From DATKMK01 sp035541895 (GTDB lineage: Bacteria; Desulfobacterota; Binatia; HRBIN30; JACQVA1): a stretch of DNA of 61,487 bases. Position numbers and translations under genes: made by a program. Below, one piece after another: positions 1 to 8,934 of the stretch. The stretch is from the NCBI GenBank assembly GCA_035541895.1, contig DATKMK010000072.1:1-61487 (forward strand). Reading direction: 5' to 3'. The notes under the pieces were generated by a model. That model saw nothing but the letters and a program-made list of their open reading frames with translations, did not search any database and had not been told where the DNA came from. How positions within the stretch are numbered: the first letter of the stretch is position 1; each line of letters opens with the position of its first letter.

Positions 1-920
1 TCGAACTGCGACGATTCCTCCAGCTCGGGATCGAGCTCCTTGCCTTGCAGCATCGCGTACAAGCGCTGGATGGTGGTGATGACCACGCGGGCAACTGGGT
101 CGAGCTTGTTCGAGGTGAGCAACTGCACATTGTACAGCTCGGTGAACTTCCGGCCGTCGTCGGGCGTGGCGTACGACTGAAACTCCTTCAGCGCCTGGCG
201 ACCGAGGTTGGCGCGATCGACGAGGAACAACACCCGCCGCGCATCGGCGAACTTGATCAGCCGATAGATCGAACTGATCGCGGTGAAGGTCTTGCCGCTG
301 CCCGTCGCCATTTGGATGAGGGCACGCGGTCGATCGTCGGCGAGTGAGTGTTCGAGGTTGGTCACCGCGCGAATCTGCGCCGGCCAGAGGCCGGTCGTGA
401 TCAACGGCGGCAGGCGCTGCAACCGCGTCCGCAGCGTTGGCGGCTTGCGCGCAAAACGGGGCTCGGCGGCGAGATCAGTTGCCGACTCGTCGGCCGCGGC
501 AATCGCCAGCCAGGCGGCGAGCGTCTCGGGTCGATGAAAGCTGAACACTCGCCGGCTGCGCGGGTCGGGATCAAATTCGTTGGTGAAGCGCGTCTCGACT
601 CCGGTGCTCTGATACAAGAACGGCAGCGGCCGGAAGTGCGCCGGCACCGTTGCGGGAACGCCTTCGCTGTACTTCGTCGCTTGCAGCTCGACGCCGGTTA
701 GCGTGACGCCTTCCTTCTTCGCCTCGATCACGCCGGCGGCTTTGCCGTCGACGTACAGAAGATAGTCGGCGAAGCCGTGGCCACGCACGAGCGGGAACTC
801 ACGCACCGCGATGCCGCGACCCGCGGCGAGGTTGACTCCAGCCGCATCTTGCACGGACCAACCCGCATCGGCGAGCAAGCCATCAATGCGTTCGCGCGCT
901 TCTTGTTCCGGCTTGGCCAT
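1..920 (-). CDS. hsdR: Type I restriction enzyme R subunit (HsdR-like), 5' part only
   Basis: The first 306 residues are present and the frame stays open to the window edge, so the 3' end is missing. The start is the ATG at 918-920. The N-terminal region carries a PD-(D/E)XK-like nuclease signature (ADYLLY followed by GVIEAKKEG), as in EcoEI-type HsdR proteins. Near residue 200 there is a Walker A motif, QMATGSGKT, of the SF2 translocase, followed by VVITTIQRLY just before the edge. HsdR cleaves DNA after ATP-driven translocation and needs HsdM and HsdS. Neither is seen to the right, so they would have to lie downstream, beyond the left edge, if they are linked at all. A stand-alone DEAD/DEAH restriction helicase is the alternative. 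Confidence 0.85.
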   Translation of the reverse strand, partial: MAKPEQEARERIDGLLADAGWSVQDAAGVNLAAGRGIAVREFPLVRGHGFADYLLYVDGKAAGVIEAKKEGVTLTGVELQATKYSEGVPATVPAHFRPLPFLYQSTGVETRFTNEFDPDPRSRRVFSFHRPETLAAWLAIAAADESATDLAAEPRFARKPPTLRTRLQRLPPLITTGLWPAQIRAVTNLEHSLADDRPRALIQMATGSGKTFTAISSIYRLIKFADARRVLFLVDRANLGRQALKEFQSYATPDDGRKFTELYNVQLLTSNKLDPVARVVITTIQRLYAMLQGKELDPELEESSQF

Positions 921-982
921 GGAACAGCGCGGGACCCTAACGGTGAGATCGCGGCGATGTCAAACTCGGAACCTCTCCCCCG

Positions 983-1041
983 CCCCTCTCCGACACGGAG
1001 AGGGGTATCCGGATTCCCCCCTTCCCGCGTCGGGAAGGGGG
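983..1041. repeat. Pair of GC-rich hairpins, REP-like intergenic repeat
   Basis: Two adjacent perfect inverted repeats lie in the non-coding gap 921-1175. The first is CCCCTCTCC/GGAGAGGGG (983-991 and 997-1005). The second is an 11-bp stem, 1017-1027 paired with 1031-1041, with a 3-base loop. There is no T tract, so a simple intrinsic terminator is unlikely. The form resembles dispersed REP-type elements; a genome-wide copy count would decide. Confidence 0.5.
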
Positions 1042-1175
1042 CCAGGGGTTAGGTCCTTCTACTTCACCTGCGGTACGCCCAAGGTGATGGGTGTCCTCAG
1101 CTCGGTCCCTCTCGCGTCATCGCTGGCTGCGCGCTAGGCTGCGCGGACCAATTGCCGCACCAAGGAGGAACCCAC

Positions 1176-1523
1176 GTGTTCGTCGTTACCAATCGTATTC
1201 CGGTCGGACCCGGCCATGAAGAGGATTTCGAGAATCGTTTTCGCCATCGCGCGCATCTCATCGATCAGTCGCCCGGCTTCATCAAAAATCTGGTGATGCG
1301 TCCGGTGCAGCGGCGCTTCAGTCACGCAACCGGACAATGGGAAGAATCGAAGGAGCAGGGCTACTATCTCGTTCAGACCTATTGGGAGAGTGAGCAAGCG
1401 TTCTGGAATTGGACCAAGAGCGAATCGTTCCGCATCGCCCACAGCAATCGCCCGCCCGCCGAGATGTTCGCGGGCCCCAGCGTGCTGGAGATCCACGAGA
1501 TCGTGTTCCGCACCGACCAGTGA
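1176..1523 (+). CDS. ABM-domain (antibiotic biosynthesis monooxygenase-like) protein
   Basis: This is a 115-residue protein of the dimeric alpha+beta barrel type. It opens FVVTNRIPV and has the HxxxFE-like segment GHEEDFENRF and the pattern YYLVQTYWESEQAF typical of ABM/IsdG-like folds. Family members are small cofactor-free oxygenases or haem-degrading enzymes; the substrate cannot be read from sequence. The start is taken as the GTG at 1176 because AAGGAGG lies at 1162-1168, seven bases upstream. An in-frame ATG at 1152 would lie before that ribosome binding site. The gene stands alone, and a perfect hairpin directly follows its stop codon. Confidence 0.75.
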   Translation: MFVVTNRIPVGPGHEEDFENRFRHRAHLIDQSPGFIKNLVMRPVQRRFSHATGQWEESKEQGYYLVQTYWESEQAFWNWTKSESFRIAHSNRPPAEMFAGPSVLEIHEIVFRTDQ

Positions 1524-1546
1524 CGCGGTGCGCTCAGCGCACCGCG
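1524..1546. terminator. Perfect hairpin after the ABM-domain gene
   Basis: A 10-bp perfect stem (CGCGGTGCGC with GCGCACCGCG) around a TCA loop begins at the base after the stop codon at 1521-1523. It sits between two convergent genes. No T run follows, so this is a GC-only transcription-end candidate rather than a canonical intrinsic terminator. Confidence 0.45.
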
Positions 1547-1593
1547 CGCATATCGCTGATCGCCTATCGCGTATCGTCCGAGCACTTGATCGG

Positions 1594-2871
1594 CTACGCT
1601 GCGCGCCGTAGGCGCGCACGTTTGTGTTTGGGAAACGCGCGCCCGACCTGTCGCAGCATATCCCAGGCATAGTACAGCTCGGGATAGACCAGCGGCTTGC
1701 CGCTGCTCATCAGCGCCGCGGCGACATCGCGCTCGGGATCGGCCCACGACACGATGTTGGTGAAACCGAGGTGTCCGAACGCGTATTGCGTGTCGGGTCC
1801 GTACGGGCTGAACCACTGCCCGCCGAGCATGAAGCCCATCCCGTAGCGGAACGGAATGCCGAGGGTGAAGTCCATCTCGAGATACGACTGCTCGGTGGTG
1901 GCGCGGCGGATGGTGCGCGGCTCGAAGATCCGCGCCCCGTTCAACTCACCGCCGTTGAGCAAGAGTTGATAGAACGCGCTCAGCTCGTTGGCGGTGGCGA
2001 CGATGTTGCCGGACGGGACGACGCCGGTGAGGAAGCGCGGATCGTTGCCCAAATCCGCGATCGAATCGAAGGGAACGCCGAGGGCGCGATTGAGAATCGT
2101 CGACAGTAGCGGTACCAGCGGCGGACCGGTGTGATAGTTCAGCGCGACGCGGTGCACATCGGCCTTGCGCACGCCGTAACTCAACCAGCGCAGTTTCAGC
2201 GGTTGCCGTATCTCGGCGTCGAGAAGGGTTCGAATACTCTTGCCAGTGACGCGACGGATGACCTCGGACAACACGAAGCCGCCGGTGATCGCGTGGTACG
2301 CGAGCTGTCGGCCGGGGCGCGACACAGTTTCCGCCTCGCAGAGCAAACGCACGATGCGGTCCTGGTCGGACAAAAGGTCGAGATCCATCGCTTCGGGCGG
2401 AATGTTGGGAATGCCGGCGCGGTGACTGAGCACGTGGCGGATCGTGATCCACTGCTTGTGGTGGGTGACGAACTCGGGGATGTATTCGCACACCGGATCA
2501 TCGAGCCGAATCAAGTTGCGCTGATCCAGGAGGTGCACCAACATTGCGGTGACCGCCTTCGAGGCCGAGAAAATGTTGAACGGAGTCTCGGGCGTCACCA
2601 CCACCTTCTTGGCATCCGGCGGGTCGTGCGGTCCGTTGCCCGCGGCGTGGCCGATCGCCCGGTCGATCACCACCTGCCCGCGATAGCGCACGCACAACTG
2701 AATCGCCGGATGGATACCGCCGCGGTAGAGCTGCTCGACGGCGTCCCAGATGCGCGCGACCGCCGCCGGTTGCACGCCGAGGTCGCGCGGGTTCACTTCG
2801 CGCTTCGAAACCGACGCCACCGATTCGATGTCAGCCGGGACGCGGAAGGTTGTCATGAAGGGCAAGCGCAT
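1594..2871 (-). CDS. Serine hydrolase, class C beta-lactamase / EstB-like
   Basis: This is a 425-residue protein of the beta-lactamase-related family. The catalytic SxxK is at S102-K105 (SASK). The tyrosine motif is probably Y192 in AYHAITGG. Other landmarks are LSHRAGIPN near residue 148 and a C-terminal GHLGFTN that takes the place of the KTG box. No signal peptide is seen, so a cytoplasmic esterase or D-aminopeptidase-like role is more likely than resistance. A second methionine at codon 6 (2856) is an alternative start. It lies nine bases downstream of the GH31 gene on the same strand and probably shares its transcript. Confidence 0.85.
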   Translation of the reverse strand: MRLPFMTTFRVPADIESVASVSKREVNPRDLGVQPAAVARIWDAVEQLYRGGIHPAIQLCVRYRGQVVIDRAIGHAAGNGPHDPPDAKKVVVTPETPFNIFSASKAVTAMLVHLLDQRNLIRLDDPVCEYIPEFVTHHKQWITIRHVLSHRAGIPNIPPEAMDLDLLSDQDRIVRLLCEAETVSRPGRQLAYHAITGGFVLSEVIRRVTGKSIRTLLDAEIRQPLKLRWLSYGVRKADVHRVALNYHTGPPLVPLLSTILNRALGVPFDSIADLGNDPRFLTGVVPSGNIVATANELSAFYQLLLNGGELNGARIFEPRTIRRATTEQSYLEMDFTLGIPFRYGMGFMLGGQWFSPYGPDTQYAFGHLGFTNIVSWADPERDVAAALMSSGKPLVYPELYYAWDMLRQVGRAFPKHKRARLRRAA

Positions 2872-2880
2872 GAACGAAGT

Positions 2881-5529
2881 CTATCGCACGACGACGTTGC
2901 TGGCAGCACCGTTCGTATCGAACTTGATCCAGACCCGCTCGTTGGCGGGGTCGAAGAACCAACCCCGGTCGGCCGATTCCAACGCCGCGAACGAATCGAC
3001 GGCCGCCAATGGCATTGCGTCCAGCGTGACCTGCTGTGCCGAGTTGACTCGCAGTCGCGCGATGTAGCCGCGCGTGCTGGGTGTCAGGCCCAAGACGATA
3101 CATGGTGCGCCGTCGCAGGCCGAGTCGCTCAACGTGAACGTGCTGTCGCCGGATTCTTCGTGCAGCGTCACGGTCGACCGCTGCGGCCAGCTCGGCGGAA
3201 CCGCCGCCGCATAGCCGTCGAGGGTGAGCCGACCCTGTGACAGCAGCTGGCTGCCGTTGCCGGCGACGCTGCTGGCGACGTCGAGCGGAATGATCCCGCC
3301 GGTGCGGACGTAGATCGGGATGCGATCGCGCGGCGCATCGGCGGCGACCGTCAGCGGCCCGAGCAGATGCCGAGTCGGCTGCCAGTAGTCCGTCCACTCG
3401 CCCGTCGGTAGATAGACCGATCGACTGCGATCGCCGTCGTGCCAGAGGGGCGCGAACAACACATCGTGACCGAGGAGGAACTCATCCCAGAGATCGGCGA
3501 CGTTGGGGTCGTCGGGGAAATCGAAGACCAATGGTCGAGCCAACGGTCGACCGCTCGCATGCGCGTCGAGCGCAAGGCTGAAGAATAGCGGCACCAATTC
3601 GTGGTGCAGGGTGACGTAGCGCCGATAGATGTCGATCATCTCACTGTCGTACGCGGGCGACGTCGGCATATCCCACGGCGCGTGTTGGCCACCGCCCTGA
3701 TTGCCGCCGCCGATTTCCATGAATGGGCAGAGCGCGCTGAACTCCAGCCAGCGCGCGAATACATCGCGCTGGCCGAATTGATAGTACCCGCCGGTGTCGG
3801 TACCCCACAACGAAAAGCCCATGAACGCGACGCGCGCGAGCTGCAGAATCGCCGCGCGCAATCCGCGGTCGGTCGGCGCGCCCAGTCCGAACCCATCGCG
3901 ACCGGGTGAGTCGCCGCCCCAGAACACGCCGTACTGCTGACTGCCGGCATAGCCGGCGCGCAGATAGTGGAAGAAGTCGCCGGGCACGCGGTCTGCGAAG
4001 GCGTCGTGATGCACGCGCGCGTAGTCGACGGTGTACCCGTTCATCATCTCGCGGCCGGTGCGGCCGTCGCCGAAGATGTCGGTCGGCTGGTTGGGCACGG
4101 CATCGGGCAACTCCGTGGGATCGAACTCGCTGCGGTCGAGTTTGATCCCGGAGATGCCGAGGTCGATCAGCGTCTGCACTTTCGTGGTCCACCATCCGAC
4201 CGCGGCGGGATTGGTGAAGTCGATGAGTAAGCCGCTGCGCGGCGCGTAATACGACGGTTGCGCATCGGTGGCGTTGTCGCCCAGTGCCCACGGCGCGGCA
4301 AACACGATGATGTGATACCCCCGCGTGCGCAGCGCCGCCAGCATCTCGTCGGTATGCGGAAAGCGAGTCGGGTCGAACGCGAAGCTGGCAAAGCCGGCGT
4401 ACTGGCTGGGTGGGAATATGGGCGGCGGCAAGGGGCCGCTTGTCCACGGCCGATCGAATTCATAGTTGCCGACCGGGATGGCCAAGCTGTCGTACATGCT
4501 GAGATCGTTAACGAGATCCGCGTTCATCTCGACGCCGTCGAGGATCGCGGTGCTGCCTTTGCGATGCTCGTCGCGCCAGCGCAGATGCTTGAACGCCCAG
4601 CGCGGCGGAGCGAACGGCCGGCCGGTGACCGCGGTGTACTCGTCCTGAATCGCGCCGTGATCGCCGACGAAGTACCTTACGCTGTGCTCGGCCGTGCGCT
4701 GATTGAACTCGAAATCGACGCGAACCTGATCCGGATCGGACTTTGCGAGATCATAGACGCCGGTCATGGTGTCCTCGACGAACACACCGTAGCCGCGCGA
4801 ACTGTGAAACAGTGGCGCGTAAAGGCCCATCGTCGGCGTGACCATCATGGTGACGATCTCGCCGCGGCGGTCGAGCGAGCCGACCGCGAGCGGTGCGATC
4901 TCGCTCGGCCCGCGCCCGTCGACGATGCGTTCGGTCAGTCCGTAGAATCGCTCGCCCGCGGATGCCGCAAGCTGAGTGACCACACGGGTGGCTTGGTGAC
5001 CGTCCTGCAGCCGCAGGCGCGAGCGCAAGGAGCGAGCCGTGGGGAGTTCGATCGACCAGTCGACTGCAGCCGCTCCCGCGTCGGCGCGCAGCGTGATGCC
5101 ACGGGTGGTTGGCTGCACATCGCGAAGATTGGCGAGATCGACGGCGCCGGCGTCTTGTTTGAATGAGGGAGCGGCAACGCTGGTGAGCCCATTGCCGTCG
5201 GCACCGGCGAGCACGAGGCCGGCGTTCGTGGTGTCGAGCCGCGCCGTGGCGGCCTGCGAGCGGAGCGTGACGAATCCGGTCCCCGGCGTCACCCGCACCT
5301 CATCGCTGCCCACGGGCACGAACTGCAGGTAGCCGTGAAGGTCGGCGGCGGAGACGACGCCATCGTCGTTCCAGTCGTGCGTGAGACACAGCGGATTGTG
5401 GGTGTCGAACAGGCACCCCGTTGTCGCGACGAGCGGCGCCGTCTCGGTTGCCAACGCGCGCACGGCGGTCAACGTCATGGCGATGATGAGCAGCAGTCGC
5501 ACGCTTCTCACGAGGGCGCTGGCTAGCAT
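2881..5529 (-). CDS. Secreted glycoside hydrolase family 31 (alpha-glucosidase/alpha-xylosidase type)
   Basis: The protein has about 882 residues. The start at 5529 is chosen because the next 27 residues form a clear signal peptide (MLASALVRSVRLLLIIAM, then AVRALA); the frame is open 207 bases further upstream. After the signal there is a cysteine-flanked EF-hand/dockerin-like stretch, DWNDDGVVSAADL. The GH31 barrel follows: the nucleophile is expected at D465 in GIKLDRSEFD, and the acid/base at D540 in FWGGDSPGRDG. SLWGTDTGGY and the beta-sandwich C-terminus complete the family pattern. The substrate is an alpha-linked sugar, and the enzyme probably works in the periplasm or outside the cell. 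It precedes the serine hydrolase in a likely two-gene operon. Confidence 0.9.
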   Translation of the reverse strand: MLASALVRSVRLLLIIAMTLTAVRALATETAPLVATTGCLFDTHNPLCLTHDWNDDGVVSAADLHGYLQFVPVGSDEVRVTPGTGFVTLRSQAATARLDTTNAGLVLAGADGNGLTSVAAPSFKQDAGAVDLANLRDVQPTTRGITLRADAGAAAVDWSIELPTARSLRSRLRLQDGHQATRVVTQLAASAGERFYGLTERIVDGRGPSEIAPLAVGSLDRRGEIVTMMVTPTMGLYAPLFHSSRGYGVFVEDTMTGVYDLAKSDPDQVRVDFEFNQRTAEHSVRYFVGDHGAIQDEYTAVTGRPFAPPRWAFKHLRWRDEHRKGSTAILDGVEMNADLVNDLSMYDSLAIPVGNYEFDRPWTSGPLPPPIFPPSQYAGFASFAFDPTRFPHTDEMLAALRTRGYHIIVFAAPWALGDNATDAQPSYYAPRSGLLIDFTNPAAVGWWTTKVQTLIDLGISGIKLDRSEFDPTELPDAVPNQPTDIFGDGRTGREMMNGYTVDYARVHHDAFADRVPGDFFHYLRAGYAGSQQYGVFWGGDSPGRDGFGLGAPTDRGLRAAILQLARVAFMGFSLWGTDTGGYYQFGQRDVFARWLEFSALCPFMEIGGGNQGGGQHAPWDMPTSPAYDSEMIDIYRRYVTLHHELVPLFFSLALDAHASGRPLARPLVFDFPDDPNVADLWDEFLLGHDVLFAPLWHDGDRSRSVYLPTGEWTDYWQPTRHLLGPLTVAADAPRDRIPIYVRTGGIIPLDVASSVAGNGSQLLSQGRLTLDGYAAAVPPSWPQRSTVTLHEESGDSTFTLSDSACDGAPCIVLGLTPSTRGYIARLRVNSAQQVTLDAMPLAAVDSFAALESADRGWFFDPANERVWIKFDTNGAASNVVVR

Positions 5530-5812
5530 CAACCGACCGCGCCGGGCAAATCCCGCAGGGCACACGCTATTGCGGAATCTGCTCCTCGGGACTCGTGGGC
5601 GGCCTCGTGCAGTTCGCTTGGTGAGAGGAATCTCGCACCGTTCGCCGGCCGCTTCGTTCACGACGCAATTTCCTCGGTGCATTGCCCATGGGGTGAAGGC
5701 GGATTGGATAGTCGGAGAAAATCCCATTCCGGTCAAGCAGCCGGCAGTCGGCGGCTGGCGTCTCGATCGGGCTTCGGTATGATGGCGCGCACCAACTCAG
5801 AGGAGGCACCAC

Positions 5813-6481
5813 ATGGACGCGAAGTACACCGGCATGACGCCGGACTTGTATCGGTATCTCGTCGAACACGGCACGCCGCGCGACGCGATCCTGCACGAGC
5901 TGTCGGAAGAAACCGCGAAACTGGGGCCGATCAGCATGATGGAGATCGCGCCCGAGCAAGGTGCGTTCATGACGATGCTCGTGCGCGCGATCGGCGCGCG
6001 CTCCGCGATCGAAGTGGGAACCTTCACCGGTTACAGCGCGGTGTGCATCGCGCGTGGGCTCGCGCCCGGCGGCAAGCTGCTGTGCTGCGACATCAGCGAG
6101 GAATGGCCGAAGGTCGCCCGAAAATATTTCGAGCGGGCCGGCCTCAGCGATCGCATCGAGCTGCGCATCGCGCCCGCCATCGAGACGCTGCGCGCGCTGC
6201 CCGCGGGCGAGACCGTGGACTTCGCGTTCATCGACGCCGACAAGAGCGGCTATCGCGCCTACTATGAGGAGATCCTCAAGCGCCTGCGCCCGAACGGCTT
6301 GATCCTGTTCGACAACGTATTGTGGCAGGGGCAGGTGGTCGATCCCAACGCCGACAGCGACGACACCAAGGCGATCCGCGCGCTGAACGACTTTCTCGCG
6401 CGCGACGCACGCGTTCAAACCGTGATGCTTTCGGTTTCCGACGGCCTCACCCTCGTGCGGAAGCGTGCGGCCGGGGAGTAG
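5813..6481 (+). CDS. Class I SAM-dependent O-methyltransferase (caffeoyl-CoA OMT family)
   Basis: A 222-residue O-methyltransferase of the compact, metal-dependent caffeoyl-CoA/catechol type. SAM motif I is EVGTFTGYSAVCIA, the acidic strand end is CCDISEEW, and the metal/substrate region is FAFIDADKSGYRAYY followed by LILFDNVLWQG. Members methylate vicinal hydroxyls of small aromatics; the acceptor here is unknown. GAGGAGG lies just upstream of the ATG and fixes the start. The gene is flanked by the divergent GH31 gene and by glgC, with no evident operon partner. Confidence 0.9.
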   Translation: MDAKYTGMTPDLYRYLVEHGTPRDAILHELSEETAKLGPISMMEIAPEQGAFMTMLVRAIGARSAIEVGTFTGYSAVCIARGLAPGGKLLCCDISEEWPKVARKYFERAGLSDRIELRIAPAIETLRALPAGETVDFAFIDADKSGYRAYYEEILKRLRPNGLILFDNVLWQGQVVDPNADSDDTKAIRALNDFLARDARVQTVMLSVSDGLTLVRKRAAGE

Positions 6482-6518
6482 CGGCGCCGCCGCGTCGCCT
6501 CGCGTGTGGCACGACTGA

Positions 6519-6547
6519 TTGAGCCGGCGACCGAGATTCCGTACACT
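6519..6547 (+). promoter_or_regulatory. Candidate sigma70-type promoter for glgC, possibly leaderless
   Basis: TTGAGC (6519-6524) and TACACT (6542-6547) are separated by exactly 17 bases. The hexamer ends 8 bases before the glgC ATG and there is no Shine-Dalgarno sequence, so the transcript may begin at or next to the start codon. Each hexamer matches consensus at four of six positions, so this is suggestive only. Confidence 0.4.
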
Positions 6548-6555
6548 TCGGCCCG

Positions 6556-7806
6556 ATGGCGCGACCACGCATACTGTCTTTCGTCATGGCCGGCGGGAAG
6601 GGCGAACGCCTCTACCCGCTGACCAAGGATCGTTCGAAGCCGGCCGTCCCGTTCGGCGGTCGCTATCGCATCATCGACTTCGTTCTCAGCAACCTGATCA
6701 ACTCGGAGATCCGATCGATCTACGTGCTGACCCAGTACAAGGCTCAATCGTTGGTCGAGCATCTCGAACGCGGGTGGACGTGGCGTGTCGGCGGGCGCGA
6801 GGGCTTCATCCGTGCTGTGCCGGCGCAGATGCAGCTTGGCGATTCGTGGTATCGCGGTACGGCCGACGCGATCTTTCAGAACCTCAACCTCGTCCGCGAT
6901 CACGGCGCCGACGCAGTGGCGATCTTCAGCGCCGATCACATCTACAAGATGAACGTCCGTCAGATGATCGAATTCCACCTCCGCACCGACGCCGCGGCGA
7001 CCGTCTCGTGCCTGCCGGTGCCGCGCGCGAGCGCCACGCAATTCGGCGTGGTGGCGGTCGACGATCAATCCCGTGTCACCGGCTTCGTCGAGAAGCCGGC
7101 CAACCCGCCCGCCATCCCCGGCCGCCCGGCCGAAGCCTACGCCTCGATGGGCAACTACATCTTCAACGCGTCGTTGTTGAGAGAAGTGCTGGGCGACAAC
7201 AGTTCGGGCACCTCTCACTTCGACTTCGGCAAGGACATCCTGCCCGAGATCACCTCGAGCCACGCGGTATTTGCGTACGACTTTCGCCGCAATCGCATCC
7301 CGGGGCTACGCGAGGGCGAGCAAGCTTACTGGCGCGACGTTGGGACCATCGAAGCGTTCTACGAAGCGAACATGGACCTCAAGAGCGTCGTACCGCAACT
7401 CAACTTGTACAACTGGCAGTGGCCGATCATGACCGCTCGCTTCAACGATGCGCCGGCCAAATTCGTCTTCGATGAAGAGACCCGGCGCGGGGTCGCTTTA
7501 CAGTCGGTTCTGGCGAGCGGTTGTGTACTGAGCGGCGGCTACGTCAAGGACTCGATCCTCGGTCGCAACGTCGTGGTCGATGCCGGCGCCGAAGTGCGCG
7601 ACTCGGTGTTGATGGACAACGTCGTGATCTCATCCGGCGCGCGTGTGCGGCGCGCCATCATCGACAAGAACGTTGTCGTCGCGCCCGATGATCGCATCGG
7701 CGAAGACCTCGATCGCGACCGTGCGCGCTACGTGGTTTCTTCCGACGGGATCGTGGTGGTCGAGAAAGCGCCCGATACCCCCGAGCTGTTGTCGCGGAAT
7801 TGGTGA
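6556..7806 (+). CDS. glgC: Glucose-1-phosphate adenylyltransferase (ADP-glucose pyrophosphorylase)
   Basis: A 416-residue enzyme making ADP-glucose from glucose-1-phosphate and ATP, the committed step of bacterial glycogen synthesis. The N-terminal nucleotidyltransferase signature is MAGGKGERLYPLTKDRSKPA. Other conserved segments are IFSADHIYKM, GFVEKPANPP, and SHFDFGKDILPE near the sugar-phosphate site. The C-terminal left-handed beta-helix follows (SVLASGCVLSGGYVKDS). Length is normal for the family. No glgA, glgB or glgX lies beside it, so it is detached from a glycogen operon. No ribosome binding site precedes the ATG. Confidence 0.95.
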   Translation: MARPRILSFVMAGGKGERLYPLTKDRSKPAVPFGGRYRIIDFVLSNLINSEIRSIYVLTQYKAQSLVEHLERGWTWRVGGREGFIRAVPAQMQLGDSWYRGTADAIFQNLNLVRDHGADAVAIFSADHIYKMNVRQMIEFHLRTDAAATVSCLPVPRASATQFGVVAVDDQSRVTGFVEKPANPPAIPGRPAEAYASMGNYIFNASLLREVLGDNSSGTSHFDFGKDILPEITSSHAVFAYDFRRNRIPGLREGEQAYWRDVGTIEAFYEANMDLKSVVPQLNLYNWQWPIMTARFNDAPAKFVFDEETRRGVALQSVLASGCVLSGGYVKDSILGRNVVVDAGAEVRDSVLMDNVVISSGARVRRAIIDKNVVVAPDDRIGEDLDRDRARYVVSSDGIVVVEKAPDTPELLSRNW

Positions 7807-7811
7807 GGGTG

Positions 7812-7880
7812 GTGAATGGTGAGTCGCGAGTGGTGAGTTGTCAATCGCGGTAGCCCACACTCCGGCTACTCACCGTTCAC
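7812..7880. repeat. Inverted GTGAG-type repeat between convergent genes
   Basis: The left arm at 7812-7824 (GTGAATGGTGAGT) pairs with 7868-7880 (ACTCACCGTTCAC) with one wobble, across a 43-base spacer. Further GTGAG/CTCAC copies flank both arms. It lies in the short gap between the convergent glgC and ferritin-like genes. The unit resembles the tracts at 22451, 34171, 47955 and 56329. Confidence 0.55.
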
Positions 7881-7890
7881 GACTCGCCGC

Positions 7891-8934
7891 TCACTCACGA
7901 TCCTCCAGCTCCTCCAGCACCCGCGTGTCGTCGTACACCTTGATCTGGGCGTCGGCATAGAGCGCACGGGTGCGTTCGGTAATGGCGCCGACGCGCACCA
8001 GTGCCGGCATCATCAGGTCTTTGAACGCGTGAATGGCGCCGACCGCGCGTTCGGGGCGGATGCCCTGGGCGCGGGCATCGATGATGCCCCGCACGAAATC
8101 GGCCGGGTCGATGTCGCTGTTTTCGAGCACCTTGACGTAGCTGGGGTCCGGCATGGTCATCTGCCCGCGTCGGCGGCCGCCGCCGTTGGCTTCGACCATG
8201 TAGCGCATGGCTTCGAAGGTGAACTGCGCGACGTCTTCGCGATCGTCCGCGTGCATGTCGCGAATCGCGTCCGCGACGTAGACGTGCCCGAAGGCGACGT
8301 GGCGGGCCTCGTCTCGCAACACGTTCTCGACGATCTGCCGCAACAGCGGATCGCGGGTGGATCGCCGCATGTTGTGAAACGCGCCGAGGGCCAGTCCCTC
8401 GATGATCATCTGCATGCCGAGACACACCTTGACCCAGTGATCCGCCTGAAGCGTGAGATCGATCACGGTCTTGAGCATCGGCGAGATCGGGTAGATCAGC
8501 GCCAGCTTGCGCACGTAGCGATCGAACACCTCGACGTGGCGCGCCTCGTCCATGGTTTGCGTGGCCGCGTACAATTTGGCTTCGTAGTCCGGCACCGCGT
8601 GCACCTGTTCCGCCGCGACCATGAGCGCGCCCTGCTCGCCGTGGAGGAACTGTGACAGCACGTACGCCGTGTTGTGCGCGTTGAACGCGGCTTTGCGCCG
8701 CGCGTCGAGCTGCTGCATGAACGGAAGCTGCATCACGGCCGAGCGGCCGTCGTCGATCAACGGCTGCGACGGATCGATCTCGCGATCCCAGTCGACCAAC
8801 TGATCCGCGTCCCACTGCAGGCGCTTCGCCTTCACGTAGAGATCGCGCAGCTTCTCGATGTCGATCGCGTAATCGAACTGCCACACCACGTCCATCGGCG
8901 CTTGGTACCGGTTGGCCGTTTGCGGTGCGTCCAT
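7891..8934 (-). CDS. Ferritin-like diiron protein (R2-like carboxylate-bridged family)
   Basis: A 347-residue helical protein with the full carboxylate-diiron ligand pattern: E100, the ExxH at E130-H133 (DEARHVEVF), E179, and the ExxH at E209-H212 (DEARHVAFGH). This is the pattern of ribonucleotide reductase R2-like and AurF-like oxidases. It lacks enough R2 context to be a reductase subunit, and no large subunit is nearby. It is probably an oxygenase or oxidase of unknown substrate. The start at 8934 (MDAPQTANRY) is preferred; an in-frame ATG at 8970 would add an Arg-rich tail. It diverges from the MaoC gene. Confidence 0.75.
   Translation of the reverse strand: MDAPQTANRYQAPMDVVWQFDYAIDIEKLRDLYVKAKRLQWDADQLVDWDREIDPSQPLIDDGRSAVMQLPFMQQLDARRKAAFNAHNTAYVLSQFLHGEQGALMVAAEQVHAVPDYEAKLYAATQTMDEARHVEVFDRYVRKLALIYPISPMLKTVIDLTLQADHWVKVCLGMQMIIEGLALGAFHNMRRSTRDPLLRQIVENVLRDEARHVAFGHVYVADAIRDMHADDREDVAQFTFEAMRYMVEANGGGRRRGQMTMPDPSYVKVLENSDIDPADFVRGIIDARAQGIRPERAVGAIHAFKDLMMPALVRVGAITERTRALYADAQIKVYDDTRVLEELEDRE

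Noticed and set aside
983..1041. Intrinsic terminator of the divergent region
   Set aside because: The hairpins are strong but have no T tract and lie between two gene starts rather than after a gene, so they are listed as a repeat.
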